From assembly GCF_011761185.1 (NCBI RefSeq), contig NZ_JAAOYM010000001.1, positions 3,658,001-3,722,000 of the forward strand: a stretch of DNA of 64,000 nucleotides, read 5' to 3'. The position numbers were made by a program, and so were the translations under genes. Under the pieces are notes generated by a model. The model saw only the letters and a list, made by a program, of their open reading frames with translations. It searched no databases and had not been told where the DNA came from. This DNA comes from Saccharomonospora amisosensis (lineage in GTDB: Bacteria > Actinomycetota > Actinomycetes > Mycobacteriales > Pseudonocardiaceae). Shown piece after piece: positions 46,143 to 55,657 of this stretch. Numbering within the stretch: the stretch's first letter is position 1; each line of letters opens with the position of its first letter.

Positions 46143-47699
46143 CTAACCGTCACCTTCCCGACGGCGTGGCCGCAGGGTCTTCGACCACAACGCCGCACCG
46201 GTTCCGTCACGCAGGTCGACCGTCAGCTCTCCGGTGGTTGCGTTCACGTTCACCTCGCCGAAGTGCTGGTAGCCGTCCATCGGTGAAGTGTTGGGCTTCG
46301 GCGGGGCGTGTACGAACACCGCCTCGGGTCCGAACGTGGGATCGAGGCTGTTCGGCCCGAACGCGCCCGCGTTGAGCGGACCGGACACGAACTCCCAGAA
46401 CGGCTCGAAATCACCGAAGGCGGCCCGGTCGGGCGAGTAGTGGTGCGCGGCCGTGTAGTGCACGTCGGCCGTCAGCCACACCACGTTGTGCACCCGACGC
46501 CTGGAGATCTCCGACAGCACCCAGGCGAGTTCGCTCTCACGCCCGCCGGGGGCACCGGGCAGTCCGTTGGACACACCCTCCATGTCGCTGCCGTCGGGTA
46601 CGACGAGCCCAACGGGCAGATCCGCCTGGATGATCTTCCAGGTGGCCTTGCTGCTCGCCAGTGCGCGCACCAGCCAGTTCGCCTGCCTGCTGCCAAGCAC
46701 CGATCCCGGTCGCGTGGGGTCGGAGGTGTTGGCGTCCTTGTAGCTGCGCATGTCCAGCACGAAAATCTCGACAGGGCCGTAGCCGAAGCTGCGGTAGACC
46801 CTGCCGTCGACGGCCGCCTTCGCGTCGATGGGCTGCCATTCGTGGAAGGCCTGGAACGCCCTTCGCGCCAGCACATCCACCCGCTTCTCGGTGTACTGCG
46901 GTAGGTCGAGAATCTCACCGGGATACCAGTTGTTCACGACTTCGTGGTCATCCCACTGCACGTAGCTGGGCACGGCCGCGGCGAAGGCACGCACGTTCTC
47001 GTCGAGCAGGTTGTATGCGAACTGCCCACGGTACTCGTCGAGAGTCTGCGCCACCCGCTCCTTCTCCGGCGTGACGATGTTGCGCCAGCTGCGCCCATCC
47101 GGCAGCGAAACGGTCTCGCTGAGCGGCCCGTCGGCGTACACGCTGTCGCCGTTGTGCAGGAAGAGGTCCGGCTGCCGAGCGGCCATCGCGGCATACGCCG
47201 TCATGCCACCGATGTCGGGGTTGATGCCCCAGCCCTGGCCAGCGACGTCGCCCGACCACACCAGCCGCACGTCGTCGCGGCGGGTCGGCGCGGTGCGGAA
47301 GCGGCCGGTCAGCGGCTCGCTGCTGACCCGCCCGTCGAGGTCCTCGGCGGTGACCCGGTAGTGCACCTCGGTGCCCCTCGGCAGCCCGGTGAGGCGCACC
47401 TTGCCGGTGCCGCCGGTACGCGGGGACAGCACGGGACCTCGCACCACGCGCGCCCCGCGGAAGGAGGGCTCGCGCGCGATCTCGACCACCATGCGGGACG
47501 GGCGATCGGCCCTGGTCCACACGATCGCCGAGTGTGACGAGATGTCGCCGGACTGCACGCCATGCGTCAACCGGGGGCGGCCCGCCCGGATGAGCGCGGC
47601 GGCCGGTGTCGCGCCGAGTACGCCGGTAGCCACGGCGCCCGCGCCAAGCACGCCTGCCTTGAGCACGCCTCGACGGCGAAGAGGGTTCTGTTCACTCAT
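46143..47699 (-). CDS. Secreted PhoD-type alkaline phosphatase/phosphodiesterase
   Basis: About 518 residues. A twin-arginine signal (NPLRRRGVLKAG with a hydrophobic Ala/Gly run) implies Tat export. An Fn3-like PhoD N-terminal domain (HGVQSGDISSHSAIVWTRAD) precedes the metallophosphatase core (WSGDVAGQG, HNGDSVYADG, QWDDHEVVNNW, TADVHYTAAH). Likely Ca/Fe enzyme scavenging phosphate. Start ATG 47699; an ATG at 47708 adds three residues. Confidence 0.9.
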   Translation of the reverse strand: MSEQNPLRRRGVLKAGVLGAGAVATGVLGATPAAALIRAGRPRLTHGVQSGDISSHSAIVWTRADRPSRMVVEIAREPSFRGARVVRGPVLSPRTGGTGKVRLTGLPRGTEVHYRVTAEDLDGRVSSEPLTGRFRTAPTRRDDVRLVWSGDVAGQGWGINPDIGGMTAYAAMAARQPDLFLHNGDSVYADGPLSETVSLPDGRSWRNIVTPEKERVAQTLDEYRGQFAYNLLDENVRAFAAAVPSYVQWDDHEVVNNWYPGEILDLPQYTEKRVDVLARRAFQAFHEWQPIDAKAAVDGRVYRSFGYGPVEIFVLDMRSYKDANTSDPTRPGSVLGSRQANWLVRALASSKATWKIIQADLPVGLVVPDGSDMEGVSNGLPGAPGGRESELAWVLSEISRRRVHNVVWLTADVHYTAAHHYSPDRAAFGDFEPFWEFVSGPLNAGAFGPNSLDPTFGPEAVFVHAPPKPNTSPMDGYQHFGEVNVNATTGELTVDLRDGTGAALWSKTLRPRRREGDG

Positions 47700-47777
47700 A
47701 CCGAACATCTATCCGGCCGACCGGGCCAGTGGGACAACTACAGGGGTCGGCACGGTGAACTGCCGCGGACCTGTCGT

Positions 47778-48191
47778 TCAGGAATCCTGCCGCTGGCCCG
47801 GTAACCGCCCCTGCGCCATGCGAGTGGCGACGTCGTGGCGCAGCCACATCAGCCACAACCACACGGCGAGGAAGAGCACTCCGATGACCGCCACCGATGG
47901 CAGTGCGACCACGAACGCGATCAACCCCGCTTGCAGCGCCAGGATCACCCACATCGACCAGGGTCTGCGCAGGATGCCGCACGACAGCAGGAGCGCGACG
48001 GCGATGCCGATCACCGTCCAGCCCTGCAAACTGCTGATGCCCGCGCCGAGTTGCGCGACAACCGGCAACGCGAGCCCCACCACGATCGCCTCGATGACCA
48101 GGATGCCCACCTGCACTCCGCGGAAGGACTTCATCGGGTCCTTGGCGGGTGGCGCGGCGGCCTCCGTGCCGGAGCTGTAATCCTCACTCAT
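47778..48191 (-). CDS. DUF4233 membrane protein
   Basis: 137 residues with four membrane helices (VGILVIEAIVVGLALPVVA first). Members of this family follow folC in actinobacteria, and here the start overlaps the folC stop by ATGA. The function is unknown. Confidence 0.85.
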   Translation of the reverse strand: MSEDYSSGTEAAAPPAKDPMKSFRGVQVGILVIEAIVVGLALPVVAQLGAGISSLQGWTVIGIAVALLLSCGILRRPWSMWVILALQAGLIAFVVALPSVAVIGVLFLAVWLWLMWLRHDVATRMAQGRLPGQRQDS

Positions 48192-49666
48192 TCCGGCTCC
48201 TTGCCGAACAACGTACGTGCCTCGCCGACGGTCACCACGGACCCCGTGATGAGCACGCCGCCACCGGCCAACGGCTCCTCCGGGTCGTCGGTCTGCTCCA
48301 CCAGTGCGACCGCGGACTCGATCGCCGCGTCCAGCACGGGCTCCACGGTCACCCGTTCCTCGCCGAAGACCGAAACAGCCAACCCGGCGAGTTCGTCGAC
48401 AGGCATGGCACGCGGTGAGGAACTCGCGGTGACCACCACCTCCGACACCACGGGCTCAAGTGCCTCCAGGATGCCGAGCGCGTCCTTGTCGCGCAGCACA
48501 CCGATCACCGCCGCCAACCTGCGGAAGGCGAACTCGGCGTCGATGGTGGCGGCCAGCGCCGCCGCCGAGTGCGGGTTGTGGGCGGCGTCCAGCAGCACGG
48601 CGGGAGCGGCACGGACACGTTCGAGTCTGCCCGGTGTGCGCACCTCGGCGAAGGCCTCGCGCACCGCTTCCACCACCAGTTGCCGGTCCTTGCCCGCTCC
48701 GAAGAACGCCTCCACCGCGGCCAGCGCGAGTGCGGCGTTGGCCGCCTGGTGCGCACCGTGCAACGGCAGGAAGACCTCGTCGTAGACGCCTCCGAGACCC
48801 TGCAACCGCAACAGTTGCCCACCGACGGCCACGTCTCTGGACAGCACGCCGAACTCGCTGCCCGCCCTGGCGACGACGGCGTCGACTTCAACGGCACGTT
48901 CCAGCAGTACGCGTTCGGCGTCGGGGTGCTGTTCGGCGAGCACCGCGATTGCGCCGGGTTTGATGATCCCGGCCTTCTCACCGGCTATGGACGTCAGCTC
49001 GCTGCCGAGGTACTCGGCGTGGTCGAAGTCGATCGGGGTGAGGACGGCCACCTGCCCGTCGGCGATGTTCGTGGCGTCCCAGGAGCCACCCATCCCGGTC
49101 TCCAGCACGGCGACTTCCACCGGGGCGTCCGCGAAGGCGGCGAACGCCATTCCGGTGAGCACTTCGAACTTGCTCATCGGCGGCTCGTCGGGGCCACCCG
49201 CCTTGTCGACCATCGACACGAAAGGCGCGACGTCGCGGTAGGTGTTGACGTAGGTCTCCGCCGAGATCGGTGCCCCGTCGATGCTGATGCGCTCGGTGAC
49301 CAACTGCAGGTGGGGGCTGGTGTAGCGGCCGACCCGAAGGCCCATCCTCGTCAGCAGGGCCTCGATCATCCGAGCCGTCGAACTCTTGCCGTTGGTGCCT
49401 GCGACATGCACGACGGGATACGTCACCTGCGGATCACCGAGCAGGTTGGCCAGTGCCCTGATGCGCGTCAGCGACGGCGCGATCTTGGTCTCCGGCCAGC
49501 GCTTGTCGAGCTCGGTCTCGACGGCCCTCAGCTCCTGGCGTGCCCGCCGTTGGATCGCGGCCTCGTCGACCGGTTCCAGTTCCGACTCGTCGTCGGGCAA
49601 CGGGCCGGCGATGAAGTTGTCCCCTGCCGACAGCTCCGGGGGAAACTCCTGGTCGTCGGACGGCAC
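48188..49666 (-). CDS. folC: Folylpolyglutamate synthase/dihydrofolate synthase
   Basis: About 492 residues. VVHVAGTNGKSSTARM is the P-loop of the Mur-ligase fold, then SPHL, LETGMGGSWDATN and the C-terminal LLDAAHNPHSA. It adds glutamates to folates. The first 45 residues are an acidic extension. The GTG at 49664-49666 is preceded by GGGAG at five bases; one two codons further upstream is too close to that site. Confidence 0.92.
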   Translation of the reverse strand: MPSDDQEFPPELSAGDNFIAGPLPDDESELEPVDEAAIQRRARQELRAVETELDKRWPETKIAPSLTRIRALANLLGDPQVTYPVVHVAGTNGKSSTARMIEALLTRMGLRVGRYTSPHLQLVTERISIDGAPISAETYVNTYRDVAPFVSMVDKAGGPDEPPMSKFEVLTGMAFAAFADAPVEVAVLETGMGGSWDATNIADGQVAVLTPIDFDHAEYLGSELTSIAGEKAGIIKPGAIAVLAEQHPDAERVLLERAVEVDAVVARAGSEFGVLSRDVAVGGQLLRLQGLGGVYDEVFLPLHGAHQAANAALALAAVEAFFGAGKDRQLVVEAVREAFAEVRTPGRLERVRAAPAVLLDAAHNPHSAAALAATIDAEFAFRRLAAVIGVLRDKDALGILEALEPVVSEVVVTASSSPRAMPVDELAGLAVSVFGEERVTVEPVLDAAIESAVALVEQTDDPEEPLAGGGVLITGSVVTVGEARTLFGKEPE

Positions 49667-49731
49667 GCACACTCCCAAACGGTTCGACTGGCTACGACCG
49701 AGTCTACGTGCGGCCTCACTAGCCTGGCCGC

Positions 49732-50026
49732 GTGCCCTTCGACCACAACGACCGTTACCACCTGCTGCTGCTGCGACACGTCCCGCCCGGAGCGACCACC
49801 GCACTCGAGGTGGGCCGCCGCGGCACCGGTCAACGTGGTAGCGCGGGCGGCGGTGCGCGCGGCCGAGGAGCTGGGCGGTGGGCCGGACCCAGTGCCCTCG
49901 CCCCCGGTGCACGAGGAGACCATGTCGCTGGCCCAGATCAGGCGAGACGCGGCCCGACTGCTACCCGGTAGTCGAGTGCGGGTCCTGGCGTTCTGGCGCT
50001 ACCTGCTCACGTATCGCGCAGCCTGA
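49732..50026 (+). pseudogene. Remnant of a class I SAM methyltransferase
   Basis: The first about 30 codons (PFDHNDRYHLLLLRHVPPG, then ALEVG) are the N-terminus of an actinobacterial methyltransferase family. Directly after ALEVG, in another frame, come residues like the end of the same family (PVNVVARAAVRAAEELGG, SLAQIRRDAARLLPGSRVR, AFWRYLLTYRAA, stop 50024-50026). The central SAM-binding part, roughly 100 or more codons, is missing. It reads as an internal deletion. Confidence 0.65.
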
Positions 50027-50198
50027 GCGCTCCTGACGGGCACGAGTCCACGGCCTCCTGCACGGCTTCGGCGTTGCCGGGTCCGGGGTTGTCGGCACGC
50101 ACCACCACGATTCCGTCGTCGTCCTGGTCGAACACGTCCGGCGCGGTCATCGCGCACAACCCGGCGGCGATGCAGATGTCTCGGTCGGCTTCGATCAC
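50007..50198 (-). CDS. Small ferredoxin (3Fe-4S or 4Fe-4S)
   Basis: 63 residues. Cysteines at 9 (DICIAAGLC, C9 and C15) and 53 (SCPSGAL) fit the single-cluster actinobacterial ferredoxin of P450 electron transfer, with only three Cys in the main motif (Ala in the second position, CIAAGLC), hence probably 3Fe-4S. It overlaps the methyltransferase remnant by 20 bp. No P450 gene is nearby. Confidence 0.85.
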   Translation of the reverse strand: MIEADRDICIAAGLCAMTAPDVFDQDDDGIVVVRADNPGPGNAEAVQEAVDSCPSGALRLRDT

Positions 50199-50240
50199 GG
50201 TCCCTGCCTACCACGGGAGCGCGAACCCGCGCACCCTCAC

Positions 50241-50379
50241 CCCGCGAGTCCCCCGCTCTCGCCCGCGAGTTCCCCGCTCTCGCCCGCGAGTTCCCCATTC
50301 GCGACAGAGGCGGGGCGCGGTCCCGAACGCAGAACTCGCGGTCCCGAACGCAGAACTCGCGGTCCTGGGCGGGGGACTC
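50241..50379. repeat. Two opposed triplets of 21-bp repeats
   Basis: Three 21-bp units starting CCCGCGAGT lie at 50241-50261, 50262-50282 and 50283-50303. Three 21-bp units of the form GCGGTCC...ACTC lie at 50317-50337, 50338-50358 and 50359-50379. CGCGAGTTC in the first set is the reverse complement of GAACTCGCG in the second. The frame through it is low-complexity and not coding. It lies between ferredoxin and the valS stop, 8 bp away. Confidence 0.85.
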
Positions 50380-50387
50380 GCGGCGGG

Positions 50388-53018
50388 TCAGGCGGGAAGG
50401 CTCGACAGCCTGGTGTTGATGCGCTCGATATCGGCTGCGGCGGTATCCCGGCGGGCGCGAATCTTGTCCACCACATCCGCGGGCGCCTTCTCCAGGAACG
50501 CCTGGTTACCCAGCTTGCCCTCGGTCTGCTTGAGCTCCTTCTCCGCCGCCGCGAGGTCCTTCAGCAAGCGCTTGCGTTCCGCTGCCACGTCGATCGCGCC
50601 CGAGGTGTCCACCTCGACGGTCACCATGCCCGCTGACAGCGCCACCTCCAGCGACGCCGTGGCCGTGAACCTCTCCCCCGGCTCGCTCAGCCGCGCGAGT
50701 GCGCGCACCGACTCCTCGTGTTCAACAAGCGTCGCGAAGCCGAGCCCGACCAGCCTGGTCGCCACCCGTTGGCCTGGCTTCAGTCCCTGGTCGGAACGGA
50801 ACCGGCGAATCTCGGTGACCAGCTTCTGCACGCCTTCGATACGGGCGTCGGCCTGTGGATCGGGCGACGGCAGGCCCAGCTCGGCCGGGACCGGCCAGCT
50901 GGCGATCGCGAGCGACTCACCACCGGTCAACGTGGTCCACAGTCGCTCGGTGATGAACGGAATGAACGGGTGCAGCAGCCGCAGCACGGTGTCCAACACG
51001 TGCCCGAGCACGAGCCTGGTCGAGTCCGCGTGTTCGCCCGCGAGCTGCACCTTGGCCAGCTCCAGGTACCAGTCGCACAGCTCGTCCCAGGTGAAGTGAT
51101 AGAGCAGGTTGGTCGCCTTGGCGAACTGGAAGTCCTCGATCAGCTCGTCGGCTTCGGAAACGACCGTGCCGAGCCTGCCCAGTATCCAGCGGTCGGCCTC
51201 GGTGAGTTGGTCCGCACCAGGCAACGGCTGTTCGACGCTCGCACCGTTCATGATGGCGAACCGGCTGGCGTTCCACAGCTTCGTGCAGAAGTTGCGCGAA
51301 CCGGCCGCCCATTCCTCGGCCAGTGCCATGTCGGCGCCGGGGTTGGCTCCCCTGGCGAGCGTGAACCGCGTGGCGTCCGCGCCGAAACGGTCCATCCAGT
51401 CCAGCGGGTCGATCACGTTGCCCCGCGACTTCGACATCTTCTTGCCGCTGGCGTCGCGGATCAGGCCGTGCAGGTAGATGTGGTCGAACGGTTGCACCCC
51501 GTCCATGGCGTACAGCCCGAACATCATCATCCTGGCAACCCAGAAGAACAAGATGTCGTAGCCGGTGGACAGCACGCTGGTGGGATAGAACTTGGCCAGG
51601 TCGGCGGTCCGCTCCGGCCAGCCCATCGTTGAGAACGGCCACAGCCCCGAGGAGAACCAGGTGTCCAGCACATCCGGGTCCTGCTGCCAGCCGTCACCGG
51701 TCGGCGGTTCCTCGTCGGGGCCGACACAGACCATCTCGCCGTTCGGGCCGTACCACACCGGGATGCGGTGGCCCCACCACAGTTGGCGAGAGATGGTCCA
51801 GTCGTGCATGTTGTCGACCCAGTCGAAGTAGCGCTTGGCGAGTTCGGGCGGGTGCACGAGGGTGCGTCCATCACGCACGGCCTCGCCCGCGGCACGTGCC
51901 AGTGGCTCGACGCTGACCCACCACTGCAGCGACAACCTCGGCTCGATGACGGTGTCGCAGCGGGAACAGTGGCCGACCGCGTGCACGTAGGGCCGCTTCT
52001 CCGCGACAATCCTGCTCTGCTCGCGCAGCGCGGCGACGACGGCGGGCCGTGCCTCGAACCGGTCCATGCCCTCGAACGGCCCCGGCACGGTGATCACCGC
52101 CCGTTCGTCCATGATGGACGGCATCGGGAGGCCGTGCCGCCTACCGATCTCGAAGTCGTTGGGGTCGTGCGCTGGCGTCACCTTGACCGCACCGGAGCCG
52201 AACTCGGGGTCGACGTGCTCGTCGGCGACGATCGGGATGCGACGGCCGGTGAGCGGCAGTTCCACCTCCGTGCCGACGAGATGGCTGTAGCGCTGGTCTT
52301 CGGGGTGCACGGCGACGGCCGTGTCGCCGAGCATGGTCTCGGCACGGGTGGTGGCCACCACTATGGCGTTGTCGCCCTCGCCGTAACGGATGGAGACCAG
52401 TTCGCCGTCGTCGTCGGAGTGGTCCACCTCGATGTCGGAAAGCGCGGTCTGGCAGCGCGGGCACCAGTTGATGATGCGCTCGGCACGGTAGATGAGGTCG
52501 TCGTCGTACAGCTTCTTGAACATCGTCTGCACGGCGCGGGAGAGACCGTCGTCCATGGTGAAGCGCTCGCGCGACCAGTCGACGCCGTCACCGAGCCGCT
52601 TCATCTGGTCGAGGATCTTGCCGCCGTACTCGGCCTTCCACTCCCAGACGCGCTCGACGAAGCGCTCCCTGCCCAGGTCGTGTCGCGACATACCCTGGTT
52701 CGCCAGTTCACGCTCGACGACGTTCTGGGTGGCGATGCCCGCGTGGTCCATGCCCGGCAGCCAGAGCACCTCGTATCCCTGCATGCGCCTGCGCCGGGTG
52801 AGGGCGTCCATCACCGTGTGGTTGAGGGCGTGGCCCATGTGCAGGCTGCCGGTGACGTTGGGTGGCGGCAGCACGATCGTGAAGGGCGGCTTCCGCGATG
52901 TCGAATCCGCCTCGAAATAGCCTGCGGCTACCCAGCGCTGGTAGATCCCGGCCTCCTCGTCGGCCGGGTTCCAGGCGCTGGGCAGGTCGGTTTGCTGCTG
53001 AGCCGCGTTCTCCGTCAC
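50388..53018 (-). CDS. valS: Valyl-tRNA synthetase
   Basis: 876 residues, class I. HMGH (residues 60-63) in [18 protein letters not shown], the editing domain ([15 protein letters not shown]), [12 protein letters not shown] and a C-terminal coiled coil of about 65 residues ([23 protein letters not shown]). The GTG at 53016-53018 is in accord with the family start. Length normal. Confidence 0.96.
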   Translation of the reverse strand: MTENAAQQQTDLPSAWNPADEEAGIYQRWVAAGYFEADSTSRKPPFTIVLPPPNVTGSLHMGHALNHTVMDALTRRRRMQGYEVLWLPGMDHAGIATQNVVERELANQGMSRHDLGRERFVERVWEWKAEYGGKILDQMKRLGDGVDWSRERFTMDDGLSRAVQTMFKKLYDDDLIYRAERIINWCPRCQTALSDIEVDHSDDDGELVSIRYGEGDNAIVVATTRAETMLGDTAVAVHPEDQRYSHLVGTEVELPLTGRRIPIVADEHVDPEFGSGAVKVTPAHDPNDFEIGRRHGLPMPSIMDERAVITVPGPFEGMDRFEARPAVVAALREQSRIVAEKRPYVHAVGHCSRCDTVIEPRLSLQWWVSVEPLARAAGEAVRDGRTLVHPPELAKRYFDWVDNMHDWTISRQLWWGHRIPVWYGPNGEMVCVGPDEEPPTGDGWQQDPDVLDTWFSSGLWPFSTMGWPERTADLAKFYPTSVLSTGYDILFFWVARMMMFGLYAMDGVQPFDHIYLHGLIRDASGKKMSKSRGNVIDPLDWMDRFGADATRFTLARGANPGADMALAEEWAAGSRNFCTKLWNASRFAIMNGASVEQPLPGADQLTEADRWILGRLGTVVSEADELIEDFQFAKATNLLYHFTWDELCDWYLELAKVQLAGEHADSTRLVLGHVLDTVLRLLHPFIPFITERLWTTLTGGESLAIASWPVPAELGLPSPDPQADARIEGVQKLVTEIRRFRSDQGLKPGQRVATRLVGLGFATLVEHEESVRALARLSEPGERFTATASLEVALSAGMVTVEVDTSGAIDVAAERKRLLKDLAAAEKELKQTEGKLGNQAFLEKAPADVVDKIRARRDTAAADIERINTRLSSLPA

Positions 53019-53090
53019 AGCCGACAAGTCTACGAACCCGCTGTGCCGACCGTGCACGGCGCTCCGATGCACAGGCAAGACTGCACAGCC

Positions 53091-53096
53091 TAGGCT
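53091..53096 (+). promoter_or_regulatory. -10 element of a leaderless marR promoter
   Basis: TAGGCT with six bases to the ATG of the MarR gene, so the mRNA would start at the ATG. No Shine-Dalgarno is present. The -35 is not convincing. Confidence 0.5.
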
Positions 53097-53102
53097 GATG
53101 TT

Positions 53103-53540
53103 ATGACTGGTGTTCCTCCTTCGGTTGCCGAACTGGCCGGGCAACTGCGCGGCGCGGTCGGGCAACTGCTGCGACGTCTTCGCCAGGTCGACAACGCGGG
53201 CGTGCTCACCCCTGCCCAGTCGGCCGTGCTCGGCAGGCTGCACAGGGAGGGGCCCACCACGCAGGCCGAGTTGGCCGCCGCCGAACACGTCAGGCAGCAG
53301 TCGATGTCGGCCACGCTGGCGGCCCTCGACGAGTTGGGCTACCTGAACCGCAGCAGAGACCCCGACGACGGGCGCCGCACCGTGATCTCGCTTTCCGAAC
53401 TGGGCACGAAGACGGTGCTCGGCGTGCACCAACACCGCGACGAGTGGCTGGCCGCCGCACTCGCCGAGGACTTCACGCAGCAGGAACGGGACCGGCTGGC
53501 CGAGGTGCTGCCGCTGCTGCGCAGGCTCGCTCAGCGTTGA
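53103..53540 (+). CDS. MarR family transcriptional regulator
   Basis: 145 residues, winged [41 protein letters not shown] is the recognition part and [16 protein letters not shown] the wing. The stop overlaps the next start as TGATG. It probably represses its own transcript, which includes the MFS pump. Confidence 0.88.
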   Translation: MTGVPPSVAELAGQLRGAVGQLLRRLRQVDNAGVLTPAQSAVLGRLHREGPTTQAELAAAEHVRQQSMSATLAALDELGYLNRSRDPDDGRRTVISLSELGTKTVLGVHQHRDEWLAAALAEDFTQQERDRLAEVLPLLRRLAQR

Positions 53541-54745
53541 TGACCACCACGACCAAACCCGCCATCGGGGCTCGTCTGGTAGCCCCGCTGGTGGCCAGCG
53601 CGGTGCTCAACCCGATCAACTCGACGATGATCGCGGTCGCGCTGGTCCCTATCGGCCGGACGTTCGACGCCGGACCCGCCGAAACGGCGTGGCTGATCAC
53701 CAGCCTCTATCTCGCGACCGCGATCGGTCAGCCGATCGCGGGCGTGCTGGTTGACAAGTGGGGACCGCGCCGGGTCCTGCTCGCGGGTGCGGCCGCCGTC
53801 GCCGCGGCGGGGCTGGCAGGCACGTTCGCGCTTTCCCTCGACTGGCTGATCGGCGTGCGCATGCTGCTTGGCTTCGGCACCTGCGCGGGCTTTCCCGCCG
53901 CGATGGCCGTACTGCGCAGGCAGTCCGATGCCACCGGGGCGGGCGTGCCCGCGGGCGTGCTGGCGGTGCTGTCGATCTCGGCCCAGACCATCATGGTCAT
54001 CGGCCCCACGCTCGGCGGCGCACTGATCGGCTTCTTCGGCTGGCCCGCCATTTTCGCGGTCAACATTCCGCTGGCCGTGGGCGCCATGGTGCTGGCGTGG
54101 CTGTGGCTGCCGTCCGATCGGCGGGTGCCCGGCGCGCGATCTCGCCTCGACGTGCGCGGGGTGCTCACCAACGGCCCCATACTGCGTACCTATCTTCGGC
54201 AGGCCCTTGCCTTCCTGGCGATCTACACGATCATGTTCGGCTACGTGCAGTGGCTACAGGCCGACCGGGGATTGTCGGAGGTCGCCGCGGGCCTGCTGCT
54301 GCTTCCGATGTCGGTGGTCGCGATGACTGCCGCCGCCCTTTCCGGGCGCGCGAGCGGACTGCGCGCACGCCTGGTGCTGTCGGTGCTGGCGCTGGCGGGA
54401 GGGTCCGGGTTGCTGCTGCTCGTGCAGCCGAGTTCGTGGACCGGGATGCTCGTCGCGGTGGCGGCGATGTTCGGCCTCGCACAGGGCCTGACGAGCGTGA
54501 CCAACCAGACCGCGCTTTACAGCCAGGCAGCCGCCGGGTTGATCGGGACGGCCAGCGGGTTGTTCCGCACCGCCCAGTACATCGGCGCCATGGCTTCGTC
54601 GGCGCTGATCGCGGTGTGCTTCGGAGAGCACCCCAGCGCGGCGGGCCTGCACCGGATGGCGGCGGCGCTGCTGCTGATCGCCGTGGCCCTGCTGGTGGTG
54701 ACGCTGATCGACCGTGGCCTGCGACAACGGTCGCGGACTACGTAG
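53540..54745 (+). CDS. MFS drug-efflux-like transporter
   Basis: 401 residues, 12 helices. Motif A is [14 protein letters not shown] and motif B-like [18 protein letters not shown]. Its pairing with a MarR regulator points to efflux of a toxic compound. The end overlaps the convergent GPP34 gene by 8 bp. Confidence 0.87.
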   Translation: MTTTTKPAIGARLVAPLVASAVLNPINSTMIAVALVPIGRTFDAGPAETAWLITSLYLATAIGQPIAGVLVDKWGPRRVLLAGAAAVAAAGLAGTFALSLDWLIGVRMLLGFGTCAGFPAAMAVLRRQSDATGAGVPAGVLAVLSISAQTIMVIGPTLGGALIGFFGWPAIFAVNIPLAVGAMVLAWLWLPSDRRVPGARSRLDVRGVLTNGPILRTYLRQALAFLAIYTIMFGYVQWLQADRGLSEVAAGLLLLPMSVVAMTAAALSGRASGLRARLVLSVLALAGGSGLLLLVQPSSWTGMLVAVAAMFGLAQGLTSVTNQTALYSQAAAGLIGTASGLFRTAQYIGAMASSALIAVCFGEHPSAAGLHRMAAALLLIAVALLVVTLIDRGLRQRSRTT

Positions 54746-55412
54746 CGCCGGTGACGATCGTCGGGACGAACAGCGCGGCCATCACGGCGGAGGTGATCTC
54801 CTCGACGGCCCTGCGCAGTGCGTCGCCCGCCCAGTTGCCCTCGGCGATCTCGGTGGCCCTTCGCTCGACGAGCCGTGGGTCCCTGCCGCCGACAACCTGC
54901 TTGGTGACACCCATCCCCGCGAGCAACGCGACGAGCGCCGTCGTGCGTTCGTTGGGCTGCTGCCCGTCGACAAGTACTCGGTTGAGCTCCGCCCTTGTCC
55001 GCTGCTCGTGTCGTGAGTCTTGAGCGGGCCACCGCGTGGTGGGGAACAGCCCCAGTACCCTGCCCTGCTCCCGCCGCAGGATCCCCCGTTGCACGAGTCC
55101 GTCCAGCAGCCGCTGCGAGAGCCCGCCCTTGGTAAGTGGGCCGATGACGTCCTTCGGCTTCTTTCCCTCCAGTTTGGACAGAGTGGCGAGCGACTCGTCC
55201 AGCGTCGCCTCGCCGGTGGGCGTACTGTCCCGGATCACCAGTCTGCCGGACTTGCCGTCATCGGCATCGGTTGTCACATCGATGCGACCGAGCATGGCCA
55301 ACTCGATCAGCACCGCCCCGGCCATGGAGTAGTCGAGATTCGAGACCCCGTCGACGGGCTTTCCTGCCTTGTCGTCGAACAGCAGCAGTAGCAGGTCTTC
55401 GGCGATGAGCAT
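54738..55412 (-). CDS. GPP34 (GOLPH3-like) phosphoprotein
   Basis: 224 residues. LIAEDLLLLLFDDKAGKPV and the AGAVLIELAMLGRIDV helix are the GPP34 hallmarks. Eukaryotic GOLPH3 binds PI4P on Golgi; actinomycetes carry many single copies of unknown role. No linkage to neighbours is evident. Confidence 0.88.
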   Translation of the reverse strand: MLIAEDLLLLLFDDKAGKPVDGVSNLDYSMAGAVLIELAMLGRIDVTTDADDGKSGRLVIRDSTPTGEATLDESLATLSKLEGKKPKDVIGPLTKGGLSQRLLDGLVQRGILRREQGRVLGLFPTTRWPAQDSRHEQRTRAELNRVLVDGQQPNERTTALVALLAGMGVTKQVVGGRDPRLVERRATEIAEGNWAGDALRRAVEEITSAVMAALFVPTIVTGAT

Positions 55413-55528
55413 GCCGCAAAGCCTAGCCGGGCCCGGCAGCTCGCGCCGTCACGCGAAGGGACCACCAGCAAACACCGGGTGAGCACCCCCGTGGCGGTCA
55501 AGCTGCCAGGCCCGAGGCGACTACCGCG

Positions 55529-55657
55529 TCAACCGCCGATCAGCTGCAACACCTTGCGGACGAGTTCATACACCCCGTAGGCGAACGGCAGGCCCACCCA
55601 GGCCCACACCAGGACCAGCAGCCCCGCTCGGCGTTGAGACGTCGTCTGCTCGCTCAC
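55529..55657 (-). CDS. MFS transporter small subunit
   Basis: 42 residues, GTG start: polar SEQTTSQRR, then a single membrane helix (LLVLVWAWVGLPFAYGVYEL). It overlaps the stop of the OFA transporter by GTGA. Tiny proteins of this kind regularly follow OFA-family MFS genes and are named small subunits. The function is presumed to be in stability or assembly. Confidence 0.78.
   Translation of the reverse strand: MSEQTTSQRRAGLLVLVWAWVGLPFAYGVYELVRKVLQLIGG

Noticed and set aside
50241-50379. CRISPR array
   Set aside because: The 21-bp units are contiguous without unique spacers, and occur in both orientations; no cas genes.
49999-50387. Minus-strand frame encoding repeated NSRARAG
   Set aside because: It is a translation of the 21-bp repeats fused to an off-frame ferredoxin region; low complexity only.
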